NCBI GenBank assembly: GCA_944320815.1
Contig: CALUIZ010000010.1
Span: 1 to 64,000, forward strand
Direction: 5' to 3'
DNA: 64,000 nt
Origin: an uncultured Phocaeicola sp.
GTDB taxonomy: Bacteria > Bacteroidota > Bacteroidia > Bacteroidales > Bacteroidaceae
Shown here: positions 8,047 to 18,018 of the stretch, one piece after another
Layout: every line of letters starts with the position of its first letter
How positions within the stretch are numbered: the stretch's first letter is position 1
The notes under the pieces: model-generated
What the model was told of the DNA's origin: nothing
Database searches by the model: none
Seen by the model: the letters and a program-made list of their open reading frames with translations, nothing else
Position numbers and translations under genes: made by a program

Positions 8047-10419
8047 TCAGAACTTGCATCTGAACTCGATTCCCATCTGCAGCGGACATCCTTTCTGCAC
8101 GAACCCCCGGCTCATGGTTTCAAAATAGAAAGCCTGATAGTCTTTGTTCAGCGCATTGTTGATCCAGATTCCAATCTGGCCGTTGCCTTTTTCCAGATTT
8201 ACCCGTCCGTTGAGTGTCCCGTAGAGCGGCTGGCTTGCGTCATTCTGTTCGGTCCAGTAGACCCGTCCGGCAGCCCGGTAGCCGGTATTGAGCGTGATGC
8301 GGTCAATCCATGCTCTTTTGTGCAGGTTGAACGAGTATTGCCCGCCTAGGGTGAACGTGTGCTTGGGCACGAAGGGCACATAATTCCCGTCGTAGTCTTC
8401 CGTGTCGCTCAGGGCATAGTCGGTGAATGTGGCATAAGTGTATCCGTAGTTGCCGTACAGACTGAACGCACGGGTGATTTGGGTACGCAGACTGGCTTCC
8501 GCTCCCATGCTCCGGCTTTTTCCCGCATTGACGGTGATGCGTCCCAGACCGCTTTCTGCAAAGCGGGAAATCTGCTGGTCGTGCGTGTCCATATAGAAGG
8601 CGGCCATATCTGCCTGGAGCTTTCCGCCGAACAATGTCAGATGTGTGCCGATTTCATAATTCCATGAATACTCCGGTTTGTAAAGCGTGGCCTCTCTGAT
8701 GGATGCCGAAGGGCTTTTGAATCCTTCAAACATGGAGGCGAAACGGCTGAAGTTCGGGTCGGCGGCAAGCGCGTCAATCATGCCGTTCTTCAGCGAACCC
8801 TGGATAAGGTCTGAAAACATCTGTATGTTGTATCCTCCGGAGCGGTAACCTTTGCTCACCGTGGCATAGACGTTGTTCTGTGCGTTCCAGGTATATTGCA
8901 GGGCGAATTTTGGCAGAAGCTGCACATAGTCGGCCGATTCCTTTCCGATGAATGAGGTCACGGCATGAAGATTCTGGCTGGTAATCTGTACTGGTCCCAT
9001 GCCAAACAGGAAGTCAAAGTCCATGTCGGCACTGGAGTTGTAGTCCATCTTGATTTTTTCATAGTCCAGACGCAGACCGGCGGTGAGCGAAAGCCCTTCT
9101 ATGAACAAGTCATTTATCGTGGACTGGTGATAGACGGCACCATTGAGTGTGGGAGTGCTGAAAATGCCCGGCACGGTGAGCGTGGGGTTGTTTACAGTGA
9201 GACGCAGGGTGGGAGCCTCCGGATTTCCGCTCGGGAAGATGGAGTTCACGTTGTCTTCAATCATCGTTTTCACTCCTTCCCGCTGGAATGTGACCGGAGC
9301 TTCAGTGTCCAGCCACTGATAGAAGCCACTTGCTCCCGTAGTCCATTGCCAACGGTTTCCCGGCTTCGACTTCATCACGATTTCCTGACTGAGCGTCTTG
9401 GAGTCCTGCTTCTGCATCATGGTATAAATGTCGCGTTCCGTGAAGTCCTGGTCCAGGTTCATCCGGTCGTGCAGATATTGGAATCCCGTCGCGCTGCTCA
9501 GAATGAAATTTCCTCCCTGATATTCCAGATTCAGTCCCGAATTGATGAGATTCCGTCTGTATCCGTAGGGATTGTTGTAGCAGATTCTGCCGATATATTC
9601 CGTGCGGTCCTCCGTCTGTCCGTCTGTCCGTCCGGCATATTCGTAGGGATACCCTCCCTGATCCGTGTATTCATAATTGAGCGTGAGGTCCACTTTCAGA
9701 TTTTCGGAAGGGAGCCAGATGGAGCGGATGCGTCCGCCGAATTCATCGTTTGTGTCAATCCGCTGTCCGTTGAATCCGTTCTTGAAAAATCCTCCCTTGT
9801 GGCTGTAGAAGATTCCGGCCGAGAAGGCGAACCGGGGACTGATGCGGTGGTAGTGTGTGGTGGAAATCCGCCAGTCGTTGTAGGTGGCCGCTCCCAGCCG
9901 GACATCGGTCCCCTGGTAGGTGAAAGGTGATTTGGTGAACACGCGTATGAGTCCGCCCATGGTGTTGCGTCCGTAAAGTGTGCCCTGCGGTCCCCGCATC
10001 ACATCAATCCGCTCTACGTCGGCATAGTTGAAGTCGAACGCTGATTTGTCGATGAAGGGGATGTTGTCCACATAAAGTCCGATGGCCGGAGTGTTGATTC
10101 GCGACCCGATTCCGCGGATGTAGACCGATGTGGTCAGTTTCGATCCGTAGTCGGGAATGAACAGGTTGGGCACGATGGCCGAAAGAGACTTGACCGAGGT
10201 CACGGAATTGTTTCGCATGTCTTCTTGCGAGAGAGAGGTCGACGATGCCGGCTGTTGTCTGAGGCGGCTGTTCTCTTTGGGTGTGGCGATGACAATCACC
10301 TCCTCGATGTCAATCACTTTTGTGGTGTCGTTGGGCAGGCCGCCGTTTGTGTCTCCGTTGTGTGCCGCCGCCGTGCAGGCGGCCATCATCAGTACGGCTG
10401 TCAGTTGGTATTTCTTCAT
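8047..10419 (-). CDS. TonB-dependent outer-membrane receptor
   Basis: The product is 790 aa from the ATG at 10419; an upstream in-frame ATG at 10446 adds an unlikely basic leader. After the signal peptide comes the TonB-box-like segment (VIDIEEVIVIATPKE), a plug domain (about 45-150) with MRGPQGTLYGRNTMGG, and a 22-strand barrel ending in an aromatic-type C-terminus (IEFRCKF). It has no N-terminal carboxypeptidase-like domain and no SusD partner. This favours the siderophore/cofactor receptor class over a glycan SusC. It lies downstream of menE on the same strand, but a 264-base gap with a long hairpin suggests separate transcription. The ligand is unknown. Confidence 0.88.
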   Translation of the reverse strand: MKKYQLTAVLMMAACTAAAHNGDTNGGLPNDTTKVIDIEEVIVIATPKENSRLRQQPASSTSLSQEDMRNNSVTSVKSLSAIVPNLFIPDYGSKLTTSVYIRGIGSRINTPAIGLYVDNIPFIDKSAFDFNYADVERIDVMRGPQGTLYGRNTMGGLIRVFTKSPFTYQGTDVRLGAATYNDWRISTTHYHRISPRFAFSAGIFYSHKGGFFKNGFNGQRIDTNDEFGGRIRSIWLPSENLKVDLTLNYEYTDQGGYPYEYAGRTDGQTEDRTEYIGRICYNNPYGYRRNLINSGLNLEYQGGNFILSSATGFQYLHDRMNLDQDFTERDIYTMMQKQDSKTLSQEIVMKSKPGNRWQWTTGASGFYQWLDTEAPVTFQREGVKTMIEDNVNSIFPSGNPEAPTLRLTVNNPTLTVPGIFSTPTLNGAVYHQSTINDLFIEGLSLTAGLRLDYEKIKMDYNSSADMDFDFLFGMGPVQITSQNLHAVTSFIGKESADYVQLLPKFALQYTWNAQNNVYATVSKGYRSGGYNIQMFSDLIQGSLKNGMIDALAADPNFSRFASMFEGFKSPSASIREATLYKPEYSWNYEIGTHLTLFGGKLQADMAAFYMDTHDQQISRFAESGLGRITVNAGKSRSMGAEASLRTQITRAFSLYGNYGYTYATFTDYALSDTEDYDGNYVPFVPKHTFTLGGQYSFNLHKRAWIDRITLNTGYRAAGRVYWTEQNDASQPLYGTLNGRVNLEKGNGQIGIWINNALNKDYQAFYFETMSRGFVQKGCPLQMGIEFRCKF

Positions 10420-10443
10420 TCTGTCCTTGCGTTTTTTCGGCTG

Positions 10444-10475
10444 CAAAATAACGGTTTCTTTTTGGATTCCGCAAT
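10444..10475 (-). promoter_or_regulatory. Possible promoter of the TonB receptor gene
   Basis: Read on the minus strand, ATTG (10475-10472) is followed by 20 bases and then TTATTTTG (10451-10444). Each element has one mismatch to TTTG and TAnnTTTG. Position fits a start codon at 10419. Confidence 0.4.
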
Positions 10476-10493
10476 CCTAATTTATGAGGAGAA

Positions 10494-10625
10494 CGGGCAT
10501 ATCCTGCCTTTTCATCAGAATTGTCTGATTTCGTTCCGGAAACAGGCTTTTGTTTCATGCTTGTTTCCCTGTTCCTGTGTGCAGAATAACGGGCTATTCT
10601 GCACACAGGAACAGGAAAATGTGCT
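10494..10625 (+). repeat. 22-nt phased degenerate repeat array (a)
   Basis: About six units of 22 nt. CAGAAT recurs at 10516 and 10582 (3 x 22). T-rich cores fall at about 10507, 10529, 10551 and 10595. The unit at 10538 (GGAAACAGGCTTTTGTTTC) resembles units in other arrays. Phasing is less exact here than in arrays b, c and k. Confidence 0.55.
10568..10615. repeat. Perfect 21-bp inverted repeat with 6-base loop
   Basis: Bases 10568-10588 are the exact reverse complement of 10595-10615, around the loop ACGGGC. The outer part reads CCTGTTCCTGTG. No T tract follows on either strand, so a simple intrinsic terminator is unlikely. It lies between menE and the TonB receptor gene and overlaps repeat array a. 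Confidence 0.9.
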
Positions 10626-10683
10626 TGAAGATGATTCCTTTGCGTTCCGGTGAGGGGTTAAGGGATTGTTCTGCAGGATGCTC

Positions 10684-11811
10684 CTATGCTTTTCCGGAGG
10701 ATTTCCGGACGGCTATGCGACGGGCTGTGGCGCGGTCGGGCTTGCCGGTACCTGTCTGCGGAAGTTTTCCTGCATTGAATGTTTGTTTGGGCCGCCAGTA
10801 GGGAGGGAGCGCGGCGAATGCCTTTTCTGTCTGTTCGGAGGTCAGTTCTCCTTCGGTCAGCATCACTATGCGTTCTCCGAATTTGGGGTCAGGTACGGAT
10901 GTGATCATGAACGGGACCGGCAGAAGCGGACGGAGTGCATTCTCCACTTGCTCCGTCTGCACTTTTACTCCTCCTGTGTTGATGGTGTTGTCTTTTCGCC
11001 CGATGATGCGGAACTGGCCTTTTTCATTCAGTTCAGCGATGTCGTTTGTTTCCAGAATCTCCTTGTTCACACGCGGTGCGTGGATTGTCAGTGTGCCGGA
11101 TTCAGACAGACTGACATTCACGTCATGGAAAGGAGTGTACCAGTGCGAAGCGTCTTTTCCGTTGAGGCGGCGCAGGGCAATGTGCGACAGGGTTTCGGTC
11201 ATTCCGTAGGTGCTCCATACCGCATTCGGAAAATCTTTCAGCGTTTCTTCCATTGCCGCGTCGATGGCTCCTCCTCCGATAATCAGATGGGCGATTTTCT
11301 GCAGGCTCTCTTTTTCTTCCGTTGTGGAAAGCGAATTGAACACCTGCATCGGAATCATGGCGGCAAAGATAAGAGATTGGGTGAGGTTCCTGAGGGGATG
11401 TCCGCAAGGAGCGACGGGAATGAGGTCCAGTCCGGCCACGAGCGCGCGTACCACGACCATTTTTCCTGCTATATATTGAAGCGGCATGCAGAGCAGGGCG
11501 GTGTCATGCCGCCGGAGGTTGAGGAAAGAGACGGTCATTATGGCACTGTCCATCATGCGCCTCTTCTCCACCCACAGCTCTTTCGGGTTGCCGGTAGACC
11601 CTGATGTATGGACTTTCAACGTGTCGGAACCGTTGAACCATTCTGTCAGGAAATCGGCGAGAAGGACATGAAAACTTTCCGGACCGTACTGCTGGCGGAA
11701 TAGGACTTGCAGCCGGCTCGGCTTGTCGTGTTTTGCGGTGGCTTCGGAGGCTGGATAGGTCGTTCCGTCTATTGTGATTGTCTGCTGGAATATGTCGGTC
11801 GTATATGTCAT
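10684..11811 (-). CDS. menE: o-Succinylbenzoate-CoA ligase MenE
   Basis: A 375-aa ANL-superfamily adenylating enzyme that activates o-succinylbenzoate with ATP and CoA in menaquinone synthesis. It carries the P-loop TSGSTGNPK (about 70-78), the YGMTET motif (about 200), the hinge region GRKDNTINTGG and the C-terminal catalytic lysine in TGTGKPDR. It is shorter than the 450-490 aa of proteobacterial MenE, as expected for the compact Bacteroidetes form. The ATG overlaps the menC stop by 4 bases, indicating translational coupling. It is the last men gene in the operon. Confidence 0.93.
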   Translation of the reverse strand: MTYTTDIFQQTITIDGTTYPASEATAKHDKPSRLQVLFRQQYGPESFHVLLADFLTEWFNGSDTLKVHTSGSTGNPKELWVEKRRMMDSAIMTVSFLNLRRHDTALLCMPLQYIAGKMVVVRALVAGLDLIPVAPCGHPLRNLTQSLIFAAMIPMQVFNSLSTTEEKESLQKIAHLIIGGGAIDAAMEETLKDFPNAVWSTYGMTETLSHIALRRLNGKDASHWYTPFHDVNVSLSESGTLTIHAPRVNKEILETNDIAELNEKGQFRIIGRKDNTINTGGVKVQTEQVENALRPLLPVPFMITSVPDPKFGERIVMLTEGELTSEQTEKAFAALPPYWRPKQTFNAGKLPQTGTGKPDRATARRIAVRKSSGKA

Positions 11812-12875
11812 TTGTTTTCAGCGTTTGGTTGGATAGTGGTGAAATCAGGTGCCGGACTTTTGGGGTTGAACCACAGACAGTCTCCTTTGATATGGAGTGG
11901 ATAGTCGATGTTGTTCGTAAAGAGCAGTCCGGTTCCCAGTCCCTGCGGAAGGGTGGGGTTGAGAGTGGCGCACCATTGTGCGATGGCATTCAGTCCAACG
12001 TTAGACTCAAGTGCCGAAGTGATCCAGTAGCCTATGCCGCGTTGTGAAGCCAAGGTAATCCATTCGGCCGCCCCTTTCATTCCTCCATGCAGGGAAGGCT
12101 TCAGGATGATGTATTGCGGCCGGATTGTTTCGAGCAGTTCGATTTTCCGTGCGACAGTGTTTATGCCGATAAGCTCTTCATCAAGAGCGATGGGAAAGGG
12201 TGTATGGGCGCAGAGCCTTCCCATGGCGGTCCATTGTCCGGCACGGATAGGCTGTTCGATGGAGTGGAGACAGAACCGGCTGAGGGCATCCAGCTTTTCG
12301 GGTGCATCGGAAGGTGAGAAGGCTCCGTTGGCGTCCACCCGCAGCTCAATCTGTTCGGGGGAGAAATGCTCCCGGATGTGCGCGAGCAGCTTCAGCTCCT
12401 TTTCAAATTCAATCGCACCGATTTTCACTTTGATGCAGCGGAATCCCAGCCGCATCTTCTCTTCGATGCGGCGATACATTTCATCAAAGTTTCCCATCCA
12501 TATCAGTCCGTTGATGGGGATTCCCTGCCGGCCCTCCGAGAAGGGAGTCTCCCAAAGCCGTATGCTTCCGGCATGAAGATGCTGCAGGGCAGTTTCAAGT
12601 CCGAAAAGCATGGACGGATAGGGACGGAGGGTGTCGTAATCGATGATTCCACTTTCTTCGACCTTCTTGCACTGTGTGGCAAGAAGGTTTTCGTAGTCGG
12701 GCAGATCATCACAGCTCAGTGCAGGGAGAGGAGCACATTCACCGATGCCGTAATGTCCCGTTTCCGGTTCCGTTATGCGCAGATACCAGACTTTGCGTGT
12801 CGTGTACACGCCGCGTGAAGTCCCTGCAGGCTGTTTGAAGTGCAGGGTTTTAGGAATGATTTGAATCTTATACAT
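11808..12875 (-). CDS. menC: o-Succinylbenzoate synthase MenC
   Basis: A 355-aa enolase-superfamily dehydratase that converts SHCHC to o-succinylbenzoate. Visible catalytic elements are the KxK motif (CIKVKIG), the metal ligands Asp in VDANGAFS, Glu in SIEQPI and Asp in ALDEEL, and the second lysine in ILKPSLHGG. It overlaps menE by four bases. Only 15 bases separate its start from the stop of the upstream barrel gene, so that gene is transcribed into the men pathway operon. Confidence 0.93.
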   Translation of the reverse strand: MYKIQIIPKTLHFKQPAGTSRGVYTTRKVWYLRITEPETGHYGIGECAPLPALSCDDLPDYENLLATQCKKVEESGIIDYDTLRPYPSMLFGLETALQHLHAGSIRLWETPFSEGRQGIPINGLIWMGNFDEMYRRIEEKMRLGFRCIKVKIGAIEFEKELKLLAHIREHFSPEQIELRVDANGAFSPSDAPEKLDALSRFCLHSIEQPIRAGQWTAMGRLCAHTPFPIALDEELIGINTVARKIELLETIRPQYIILKPSLHGGMKGAAEWITLASQRGIGYWITSALESNVGLNAIAQWCATLNPTLPQGLGTGLLFTNNIDYPLHIKGDCLWFNPKSPAPDFTTIQPNAENK

Positions 12876-12890
12876 AGTTTGTCAAGTTTT

Positions 12891-15416
12891 TTAATTCATC
12901 TTGTTGAACTGATATTTCAGTGATACCATGAAGTATCCTCTTAACTGTTCGGAATAAATTTCGCTGAAGCGGGTGGCCGAGGCATACCGGCTGTAACTTT
13001 TCTTTTGGCTGAGTATATCGGCCCAGTAAAGCGAAAGTTCGGCCTGCTTTTCTTTTAAGAATTTCCATCCCAGCCGGATATTCCAGAGTATCTCGTTGTT
13101 GTCTTTCCCTTGCATGGCTGTCCCGTTTCTGATATTGTATTCAGCGTCTGTATAGAAGTTCAGGTTTAGCGGAAGCTGTACGTTTGCTGTGATGCCTGCA
13201 ACGTAATGACGCGCATAGGTGTTGTTTCCTTGGAGCGAGTTCTTCGACTGCTGATATTCCCACCTTCCGTTCAAGTCGATGTTTCCCCAGACGGGGACAT
13301 ATGAGATGCGGAAGCTTGAGTTAAGCCCCAATGCACGTGTCCGGCTTCGTGTCATTTGTGCCGAATGTCCGTCGTCAATCAGGCTAATGCGGTGCGCGTA
13401 ATCGCCTGAGGCATTGGCAAAGATGCGGAACAATCTTATGCTTTTGTTGTATCCTGCGTTTCCGCTCACCCCCCAGTTGCCGTTTATGTTTGTGGGACAT
13501 GTCTCCCTTTTCCCTGTCTCCGGTTCGTATGATGTGGCTTGTGACATGCTGTTGAATTCTTGGTTGAAGACAAGGGAAACATTCATCCCTTTTGTGAAAT
13601 TGTTGGTCATGAAATAGACGGAATGGTTGTATGATGCTTTCAGGTTCGGATTACTCCGTATGACAAGCAGGGGAGAGACATATTCTGTAGGAGCCAGCAG
13701 GTTGTTCAATGAAGGTTGGCGCGTATAACCCGAATAGTTGAGCATCGTGTACCAGTCGTTCTTTTGTCTGGTAATGACCAGCGACGGATTCCACTCAACG
13801 CTGGCGGAGGCCGTGTCAATCCGTGCTTTCGCATCCGTTTGTTTCAGTGAGCGTCGCTGGGGAATTACGGACATCCTTGTCTGTATGCTCCATATCTTTC
13901 CCTGGAAACTGTATGTGAGGGTGAACCGATGGCTTGCGGTGTTGCTCTCGCTTCGGTTGCTGAGGCTGTCTATGTGTCCTGTTTCATATCCTTGTGGGAG
14001 ATGTCCGAACACTTGTTGCCCTTCTTGCGGAAAAGAAGAAAGGTCATAAGTGTCCTGAAAGTTTGTTTCGTGTTCGTTTCGGAACGCATATGCCAGTTGC
14101 AGGTGCGACTTGCCGCCGAAAACATCGGTATAAGCCAGCTCCATTTCATGACTTTGAGTATTATAAGGTGATTCCTGAAACTGATTCTGGAGGCTTACCG
14201 AATCATTTCCCAGATGGTCCTTCAGCCGGAAATAAGTGACCTGAGCCAGTGTGAACGATTCGTTGCTTGTCTTGTTCCGGCTGCCCAGATAACTTAATGT
14301 CAGATTGTTTCCCCTCTTCCCCAACTTTCTGGTGAACAATGCGTTGATGTCATACCCCCACGAGTCACGTTTGTCTTGTGTCTGGCGCAGATGGTCGTTT
14401 ATGCGGCTTTGCGTGACAATCTTTTCCGGGTTGGCGAAAGGATTCTTCAGATCCACATGCGGATTCTCGCTGAAGACGGAACTGTGCGTGTCGTTCCGGT
14501 TGGTGGAAGGCAAGTATCGCGCATTCCCTCCGATGGAAAAGGTGGTCATGCTGTCTATTTCCCACTTGATGTTCAGGTTTCCGCTTGCGTTTCGGTCTTT
14601 GCTCAGGGAATTGTTCGTGTTGATGCCATATTGGGTCTCCTCAGTCAGATAGTTTTCATTATAGCCGGAGCCAGTCGCTCCGTTGCGGTTGTATGAGTAG
14701 CCTGCTCCTCCCGAGATTTCCAGTTCCTCCGTGATGTTCCGGCTGAAGCTTGCCGCCAGCGAATGCGACACGTTCCGTTCGTCAGGTGTGGTGAATTCCC
14801 TGTTCCCTGAGCGTCCGATGACACTGAAGTTGTCACCCCCTTCTTCAAACCGGAACACTTGTCCGTTCATGTTTCTCCTTTTGTGGTTGCCATAGCCAGC
14901 TTCGGCTGATGCGGTCAGCGTTTCGTTCAGCTTCTTCTTTGTCTGCAAGTCAAGCACGTAGTTCTTTTCCGTGTCTTTCATTCCCGTGCTTTTCTCCTTG
15001 TCGGTTTCCTTGTCATACACTTTCAGGCGGCTTACAAACGATGCCGGGATATTCTCAAGTGCTATTTTATTGTTTCCTTTGAAAAATTCTTTTCCGTTTA
15101 CCGTGATTTCCTTGATGGGATAGCCGTTGAACGACAGAGAGTATGTTTTCGGGTCATAGTTCAGTCCCGGAATGCGGCGTACCAGTGCTTCCAGATAAGC
15201 GTCGTCCGGCATCTTGAAGGCACCGGGGTTGAATACGACGGTGTCGCCTTTCTGTTCCATCGGAAGGATAGGGGCGGTTACCGTGACTTCGTCCAGATGC
15301 AATGTGTCGGAAAGATGATACACCACAGAATCTCTTGCGGTCTGTTTCTGGGCGGACAGACGGATGCATGTCGCGGACAGGCAGAGAATCATAAGTAGGC
15401 ATGCCATATATTTCAT
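12891..15416 (-). CDS. Outer-membrane beta-barrel (TonB receptor-like) inside the men operon
   Basis: An 841-aa protein with a signal peptide (about 1-22). A short plug-like region includes VTVTAPILP, the FNPGAFKMPDDAYLEALVRRIPG helix region and VNGKEFFKG. A long barrel with dense aromatic/glycine strands of the OMP_b-brl_3 type follows. There is no obvious carboxypeptidase-regulatory domain at the N-terminus. The context is odd: it sits between menB (92 bases upstream) and menC (15 bases downstream), both on the same strand. No menaquinone role is known for this family. It may import a nutrient, or it may simply be a barrel inserted into the operon. Confidence 0.85.
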   Translation of the reverse strand: MKYMACLLMILCLSATCIRLSAQKQTARDSVVYHLSDTLHLDEVTVTAPILPMEQKGDTVVFNPGAFKMPDDAYLEALVRRIPGLNYDPKTYSLSFNGYPIKEITVNGKEFFKGNNKIALENIPASFVSRLKVYDKETDKEKSTGMKDTEKNYVLDLQTKKKLNETLTASAEAGYGNHKRRNMNGQVFRFEEGGDNFSVIGRSGNREFTTPDERNVSHSLAASFSRNITEELEISGGAGYSYNRNGATGSGYNENYLTEETQYGINTNNSLSKDRNASGNLNIKWEIDSMTTFSIGGNARYLPSTNRNDTHSSVFSENPHVDLKNPFANPEKIVTQSRINDHLRQTQDKRDSWGYDINALFTRKLGKRGNNLTLSYLGSRNKTSNESFTLAQVTYFRLKDHLGNDSVSLQNQFQESPYNTQSHEMELAYTDVFGGKSHLQLAYAFRNEHETNFQDTYDLSSFPQEGQQVFGHLPQGYETGHIDSLSNRSESNTASHRFTLTYSFQGKIWSIQTRMSVIPQRRSLKQTDAKARIDTASASVEWNPSLVITRQKNDWYTMLNYSGYTRQPSLNNLLAPTEYVSPLLVIRSNPNLKASYNHSVYFMTNNFTKGMNVSLVFNQEFNSMSQATSYEPETGKRETCPTNINGNWGVSGNAGYNKSIRLFRIFANASGDYAHRISLIDDGHSAQMTRSRTRALGLNSSFRISYVPVWGNIDLNGRWEYQQSKNSLQGNNTYARHYVAGITANVQLPLNLNFYTDAEYNIRNGTAMQGKDNNEILWNIRLGWKFLKEKQAELSLYWADILSQKKSYSRYASATRFSEIYSEQLRGYFMVSLKYQFNKMN

Positions 15417-15422
15417 CTTTCC

Positions 15423-15510
15423 GGGGTGGCGTTTGTTCGTGTTCGATTACCCCGTTGTTCCGGTTAAGACAGCAGCCTGTTCCAACCGGAACAACGGGAT
15501 GTTTTCTTTT
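15423..15510 (+). repeat. 22-nt phased degenerate repeat array (b)
   Basis: Four contiguous 22-nt units have the core TGTT at 15434, 15456, 15478 and 15500, exactly 22 apart. The second to fourth cores read TGTTCC, TGTTCC and TGTTTT. Part of the array also forms a perfect 15-bp inverted repeat (15451-15465 with 15484-15498, CCCGTTGTTCCGGTT). It fills the menB-barrel gap. Confidence 0.75.
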
Positions 15511-16333
15511 AGGGAAGTTTAGGATATTTCGACCAGTCGGGTTTCCGTTTTTCAAGGAATGCCTTCCCGCCTTCCTGAGCTTCCTCTGTCATGTAATAGA
15601 GCATGGTCGCGTCTCCGGCCAGTTCCTGGATTCCAGCCTGTCCGTCAAGCTCCGCGTTCAGTCCGGCCTTGATCATGCGGAGGGCAAGCGGACTGTGCTG
15701 CATCATGGTTTCTGCCCATTCCACCACTTCGTCTTCCAGACGGTCGAACGGAACCACTTTGTTCACCAGTCCCATTTCGAGGGCCTCCTGAGCGGAATAC
15801 TGGCGGCAGAGGAACCAGATTTCACGTGCTTTCTTCTGGCCCACGACACGAGCCAGATAAGACGAACCGAATCCGGCGTCGAAACTTCCCACGCGTGGCC
15901 CGGTCTGTCCGAAGATGGCATTCTCTGAAGCGATGCTCAGGTCGCAGACTACATGGAGCACGTGTCCTCCTCCGATGGCATATCCGTTGACCATGGCAAT
16001 CACGGGTTTCGGGAGAGAGCGTATCTGCTTCTGCACATCAAGGATGTTCAGGCGGGGCACTCCGTCGGTCCCTACATAGCCTCCGTGCCCCTTTACATGC
16101 ATGTCGCCGCCCGAACAGAATGCCTTGTCTCCTGCTCCGGTCAGGACCACGACATTGATGTCCCGGCAGTCCCGGCAATAGTAGAAGGCATCGCTCAGTT
16201 CCTTTGTCGTGTCCGGAGTGAATGCATTCCGGTAGCGCGGGCGGTTGATGGTGATTTTTGCGATTCCGTTATAGAACTCAAACAGGATGTCCTGATAAGT
16301 CTTGATGGTTTTCCATTCTCTTGTTTGTGACAT
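15509..16333 (-). CDS. menB: 1,4-Dihydroxy-2-naphthoyl-CoA synthase MenB
   Basis: A 274-aa crotonase-fold enzyme that closes the second ring of the menaquinone head group from OSB-CoA. The oxyanion-hole segments are [11 protein letters not shown] and YAIGGGHVL, with the catalytic aspartate region VGSFDAGFG. The GQTGP motif keeps the glycine typical of bicarbonate-dependent (type I) MenB, whereas type II enzymes have Asp there. The C-terminal YMTEEAQEG...[10 protein letters not shown] is highly conserved. It starts 6 bases after the menD stop. Confidence 0.96.
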   Translation of the reverse strand: MSQTREWKTIKTYQDILFEFYNGIAKITINRPRYRNAFTPDTTKELSDAFYYCRDCRDINVVVLTGAGDKAFCSGGDMHVKGHGGYVGTDGVPRLNILDVQKQIRSLPKPVIAMVNGYAIGGGHVLHVVCDLSIASENAIFGQTGPRVGSFDAGFGSSYLARVVGQKKAREIWFLCRQYSAQEALEMGLVNKVVPFDRLEDEVVEWAETMMQHSPLALRMIKAGLNAELDGQAGIQELAGDATMLYYMTEEAQEGGKAFLEKRKPDWSKYPKLP

Positions 16334-16339
16334 ATCTTT

Positions 16340-17992
16340 CTATTTTTTGAGGTTATGATAATAGCTTTTCAGCAGTTCCACATCGCTTTCTTTCTCGGTA
16401 AACACCTCAAGGAAAAGCGGCTGGGAGGAAGTCTCTTCTTTCGTGAACCGGATGACGGCGGCTTCCAGTTCTTCTTCATTGCGGGCCGAAAGGTAAAGGA
16501 AGCCTCTGTCTTCCGCCCAGGCCCGTGCCGATGTCTGGTGGCTTGCGATGACAAACCGGGTGGTTATGGGGTGAACTTCCAGTCCCGGCAGGGCATGGAA
16601 TATCTCTCCTCCGCTGTTGTTCAGGAGCATGATGCGTAGATTGCTTCCGTAGTTGGGATTCCAGAGCGCGTTCATGTCATAAAAGAAACTTAAGTCGCCT
16701 ATGAACACGAAATTCAATTTTAGGGAAGCGGATGCATAACCTACGGCAGTGGAGAGCGAACCCTCGATGCCGTTTGTCCCTCGGTTGGAAAACACTTCGA
16801 TGCCGGCAGGGAGGTCGAACAGTTGGGCATAACGCACGACAGAACTGTTTGCCAGATGCAATACACTGGATGAAGGAAGCCGGTGCATGACTTTCCCTAC
16901 CGCTCCCATTTCAGAAAACGGGAAATCGGGTTCTGGTTGCGCCAATGCTTTCCATTTTTCCGGATATTCGGACAACTTTTCTTCTGCCGTTGTCTGTGCC
17001 GCAATCCTTTCCCAGAATTCGAGCGGATTCATTTCTACTGTTGAAGTGAGCGACTGAAAGACATCGGCCACTTGTCCGTCGGACGCAATGTGCCAATGTT
17101 CGACAGGAGGATAGCGGCGCAGAAATTTCTTCAGCCGTCCTGAAATGATGTGTCCTCCGTAAGTGACGAGCAATTCCGGACGCATGTTTTCCAGCGTGTC
17201 TTTGTCCGTTGAGGCAAGCAGAGGTTCGATGCGGCGGATTGCTTTCACGGGTGCACTCTGGTTGCTGATGTTTTCAGCCATCCATACGAAATGAGATTCG
17301 ATGTGGCAGGCGGTTGATGGAGTGAGGGAGCAGGCAGGAGTGTTCTGTCCTGCTACCGCCATCCTTCGTGAATAACGGTGGAATCTCTCCATAAAGACCT
17401 GTATGGCCTCATTCCCTTCATACCTTCTGATGACACGTACTTCAGGAAGTTTGTTTACGGGAAAGTCGAAAAACGGCTGGTTGACGGGGACATTGATGTG
17501 AACCGGACCTTTCCCGTGATGATCAAGTTCAAGCAGAGCCTCATTGATGAGGCGGTTGCAATGCCAGTCATCTTCTCTGTCCTTTATTTCTGGCAGGTCT
17601 ACAGATTTTTTTACGAGCTTTCCGAATACGCCGGGTTGTGGAAGGGTCTGTCCGTCCATCTGTCCAATCCATGCGCCGGGTCGGTCGGCCGAGATGACCA
17701 ACAGCGGTATCTGCTGATAGAAAGCTTCCGCCACAGCCGGATGGAGGTTGAGCAGTGCCGAGCCTGAAGTGCAGCATACAGCCGCAGGTGCGTTCCCGTT
17801 CAATGCAAGTCCCAGTGCGAAGAATCCCGCACTCCGTTCGTCAGTTACCGGATAACAGGTGAATGCAGGAATGCTGGCCAGTGTCTGCACGACAGGAATG
17901 TCTCTGCTTCCCGGGCAGAGCACGATTTGTCTTATGCCGTGTGCTTCAAGCAGGGCTGCCAGTTGCAATATGTTTTTTTTGTCTGTATACAT
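16340..17992 (-). CDS. menD: SEPHCHC synthase MenD
   Basis: A ThDP-dependent enzyme that joins 2-oxoglutarate-derived succinyl semialdehyde to isochorismate. The preferred start (17992, MYTDKKN) gives 550 aa; the open frame continues to 18067, but that extension overlaps menF. Key motifs are CPGSRDIPV, the catalytic Glu region [30 protein letters not shown], and the ThDP/Mg site [14 protein letters not shown]...NNSGGEIFH. It lies 26 bases after menF and 6 bases before menB. Confidence 0.94.
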   Translation of the reverse strand: MYTDKKNILQLAALLEAHGIRQIVLCPGSRDIPVVQTLASIPAFTCYPVTDERSAGFFALGLALNGNAPAAVCCTSGSALLNLHPAVAEAFYQQIPLLVISADRPGAWIGQMDGQTLPQPGVFGKLVKKSVDLPEIKDREDDWHCNRLINEALLELDHHGKGPVHINVPVNQPFFDFPVNKLPEVRVIRRYEGNEAIQVFMERFHRYSRRMAVAGQNTPACSLTPSTACHIESHFVWMAENISNQSAPVKAIRRIEPLLASTDKDTLENMRPELLVTYGGHIISGRLKKFLRRYPPVEHWHIASDGQVADVFQSLTSTVEMNPLEFWERIAAQTTAEEKLSEYPEKWKALAQPEPDFPFSEMGAVGKVMHRLPSSSVLHLANSSVVRYAQLFDLPAGIEVFSNRGTNGIEGSLSTAVGYASASLKLNFVFIGDLSFFYDMNALWNPNYGSNLRIMLLNNSGGEIFHALPGLEVHPITTRFVIASHQTSARAWAEDRGFLYLSARNEEELEAAVIRFTKEETSSQPLFLEVFTEKESDVELLKSYYHNLKK

Positions 17993-18018
17993 TGTACATG
18001 CAGTCAATAAAAGTTCGT

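Noticed and set aside
8965..9930. 321-codon + strand frame inside the TonB receptor gene
   Set aside because: It is fully antisense to a receptor with intact plug and barrel. Composition and lack of motifs indicate a shadow frame.
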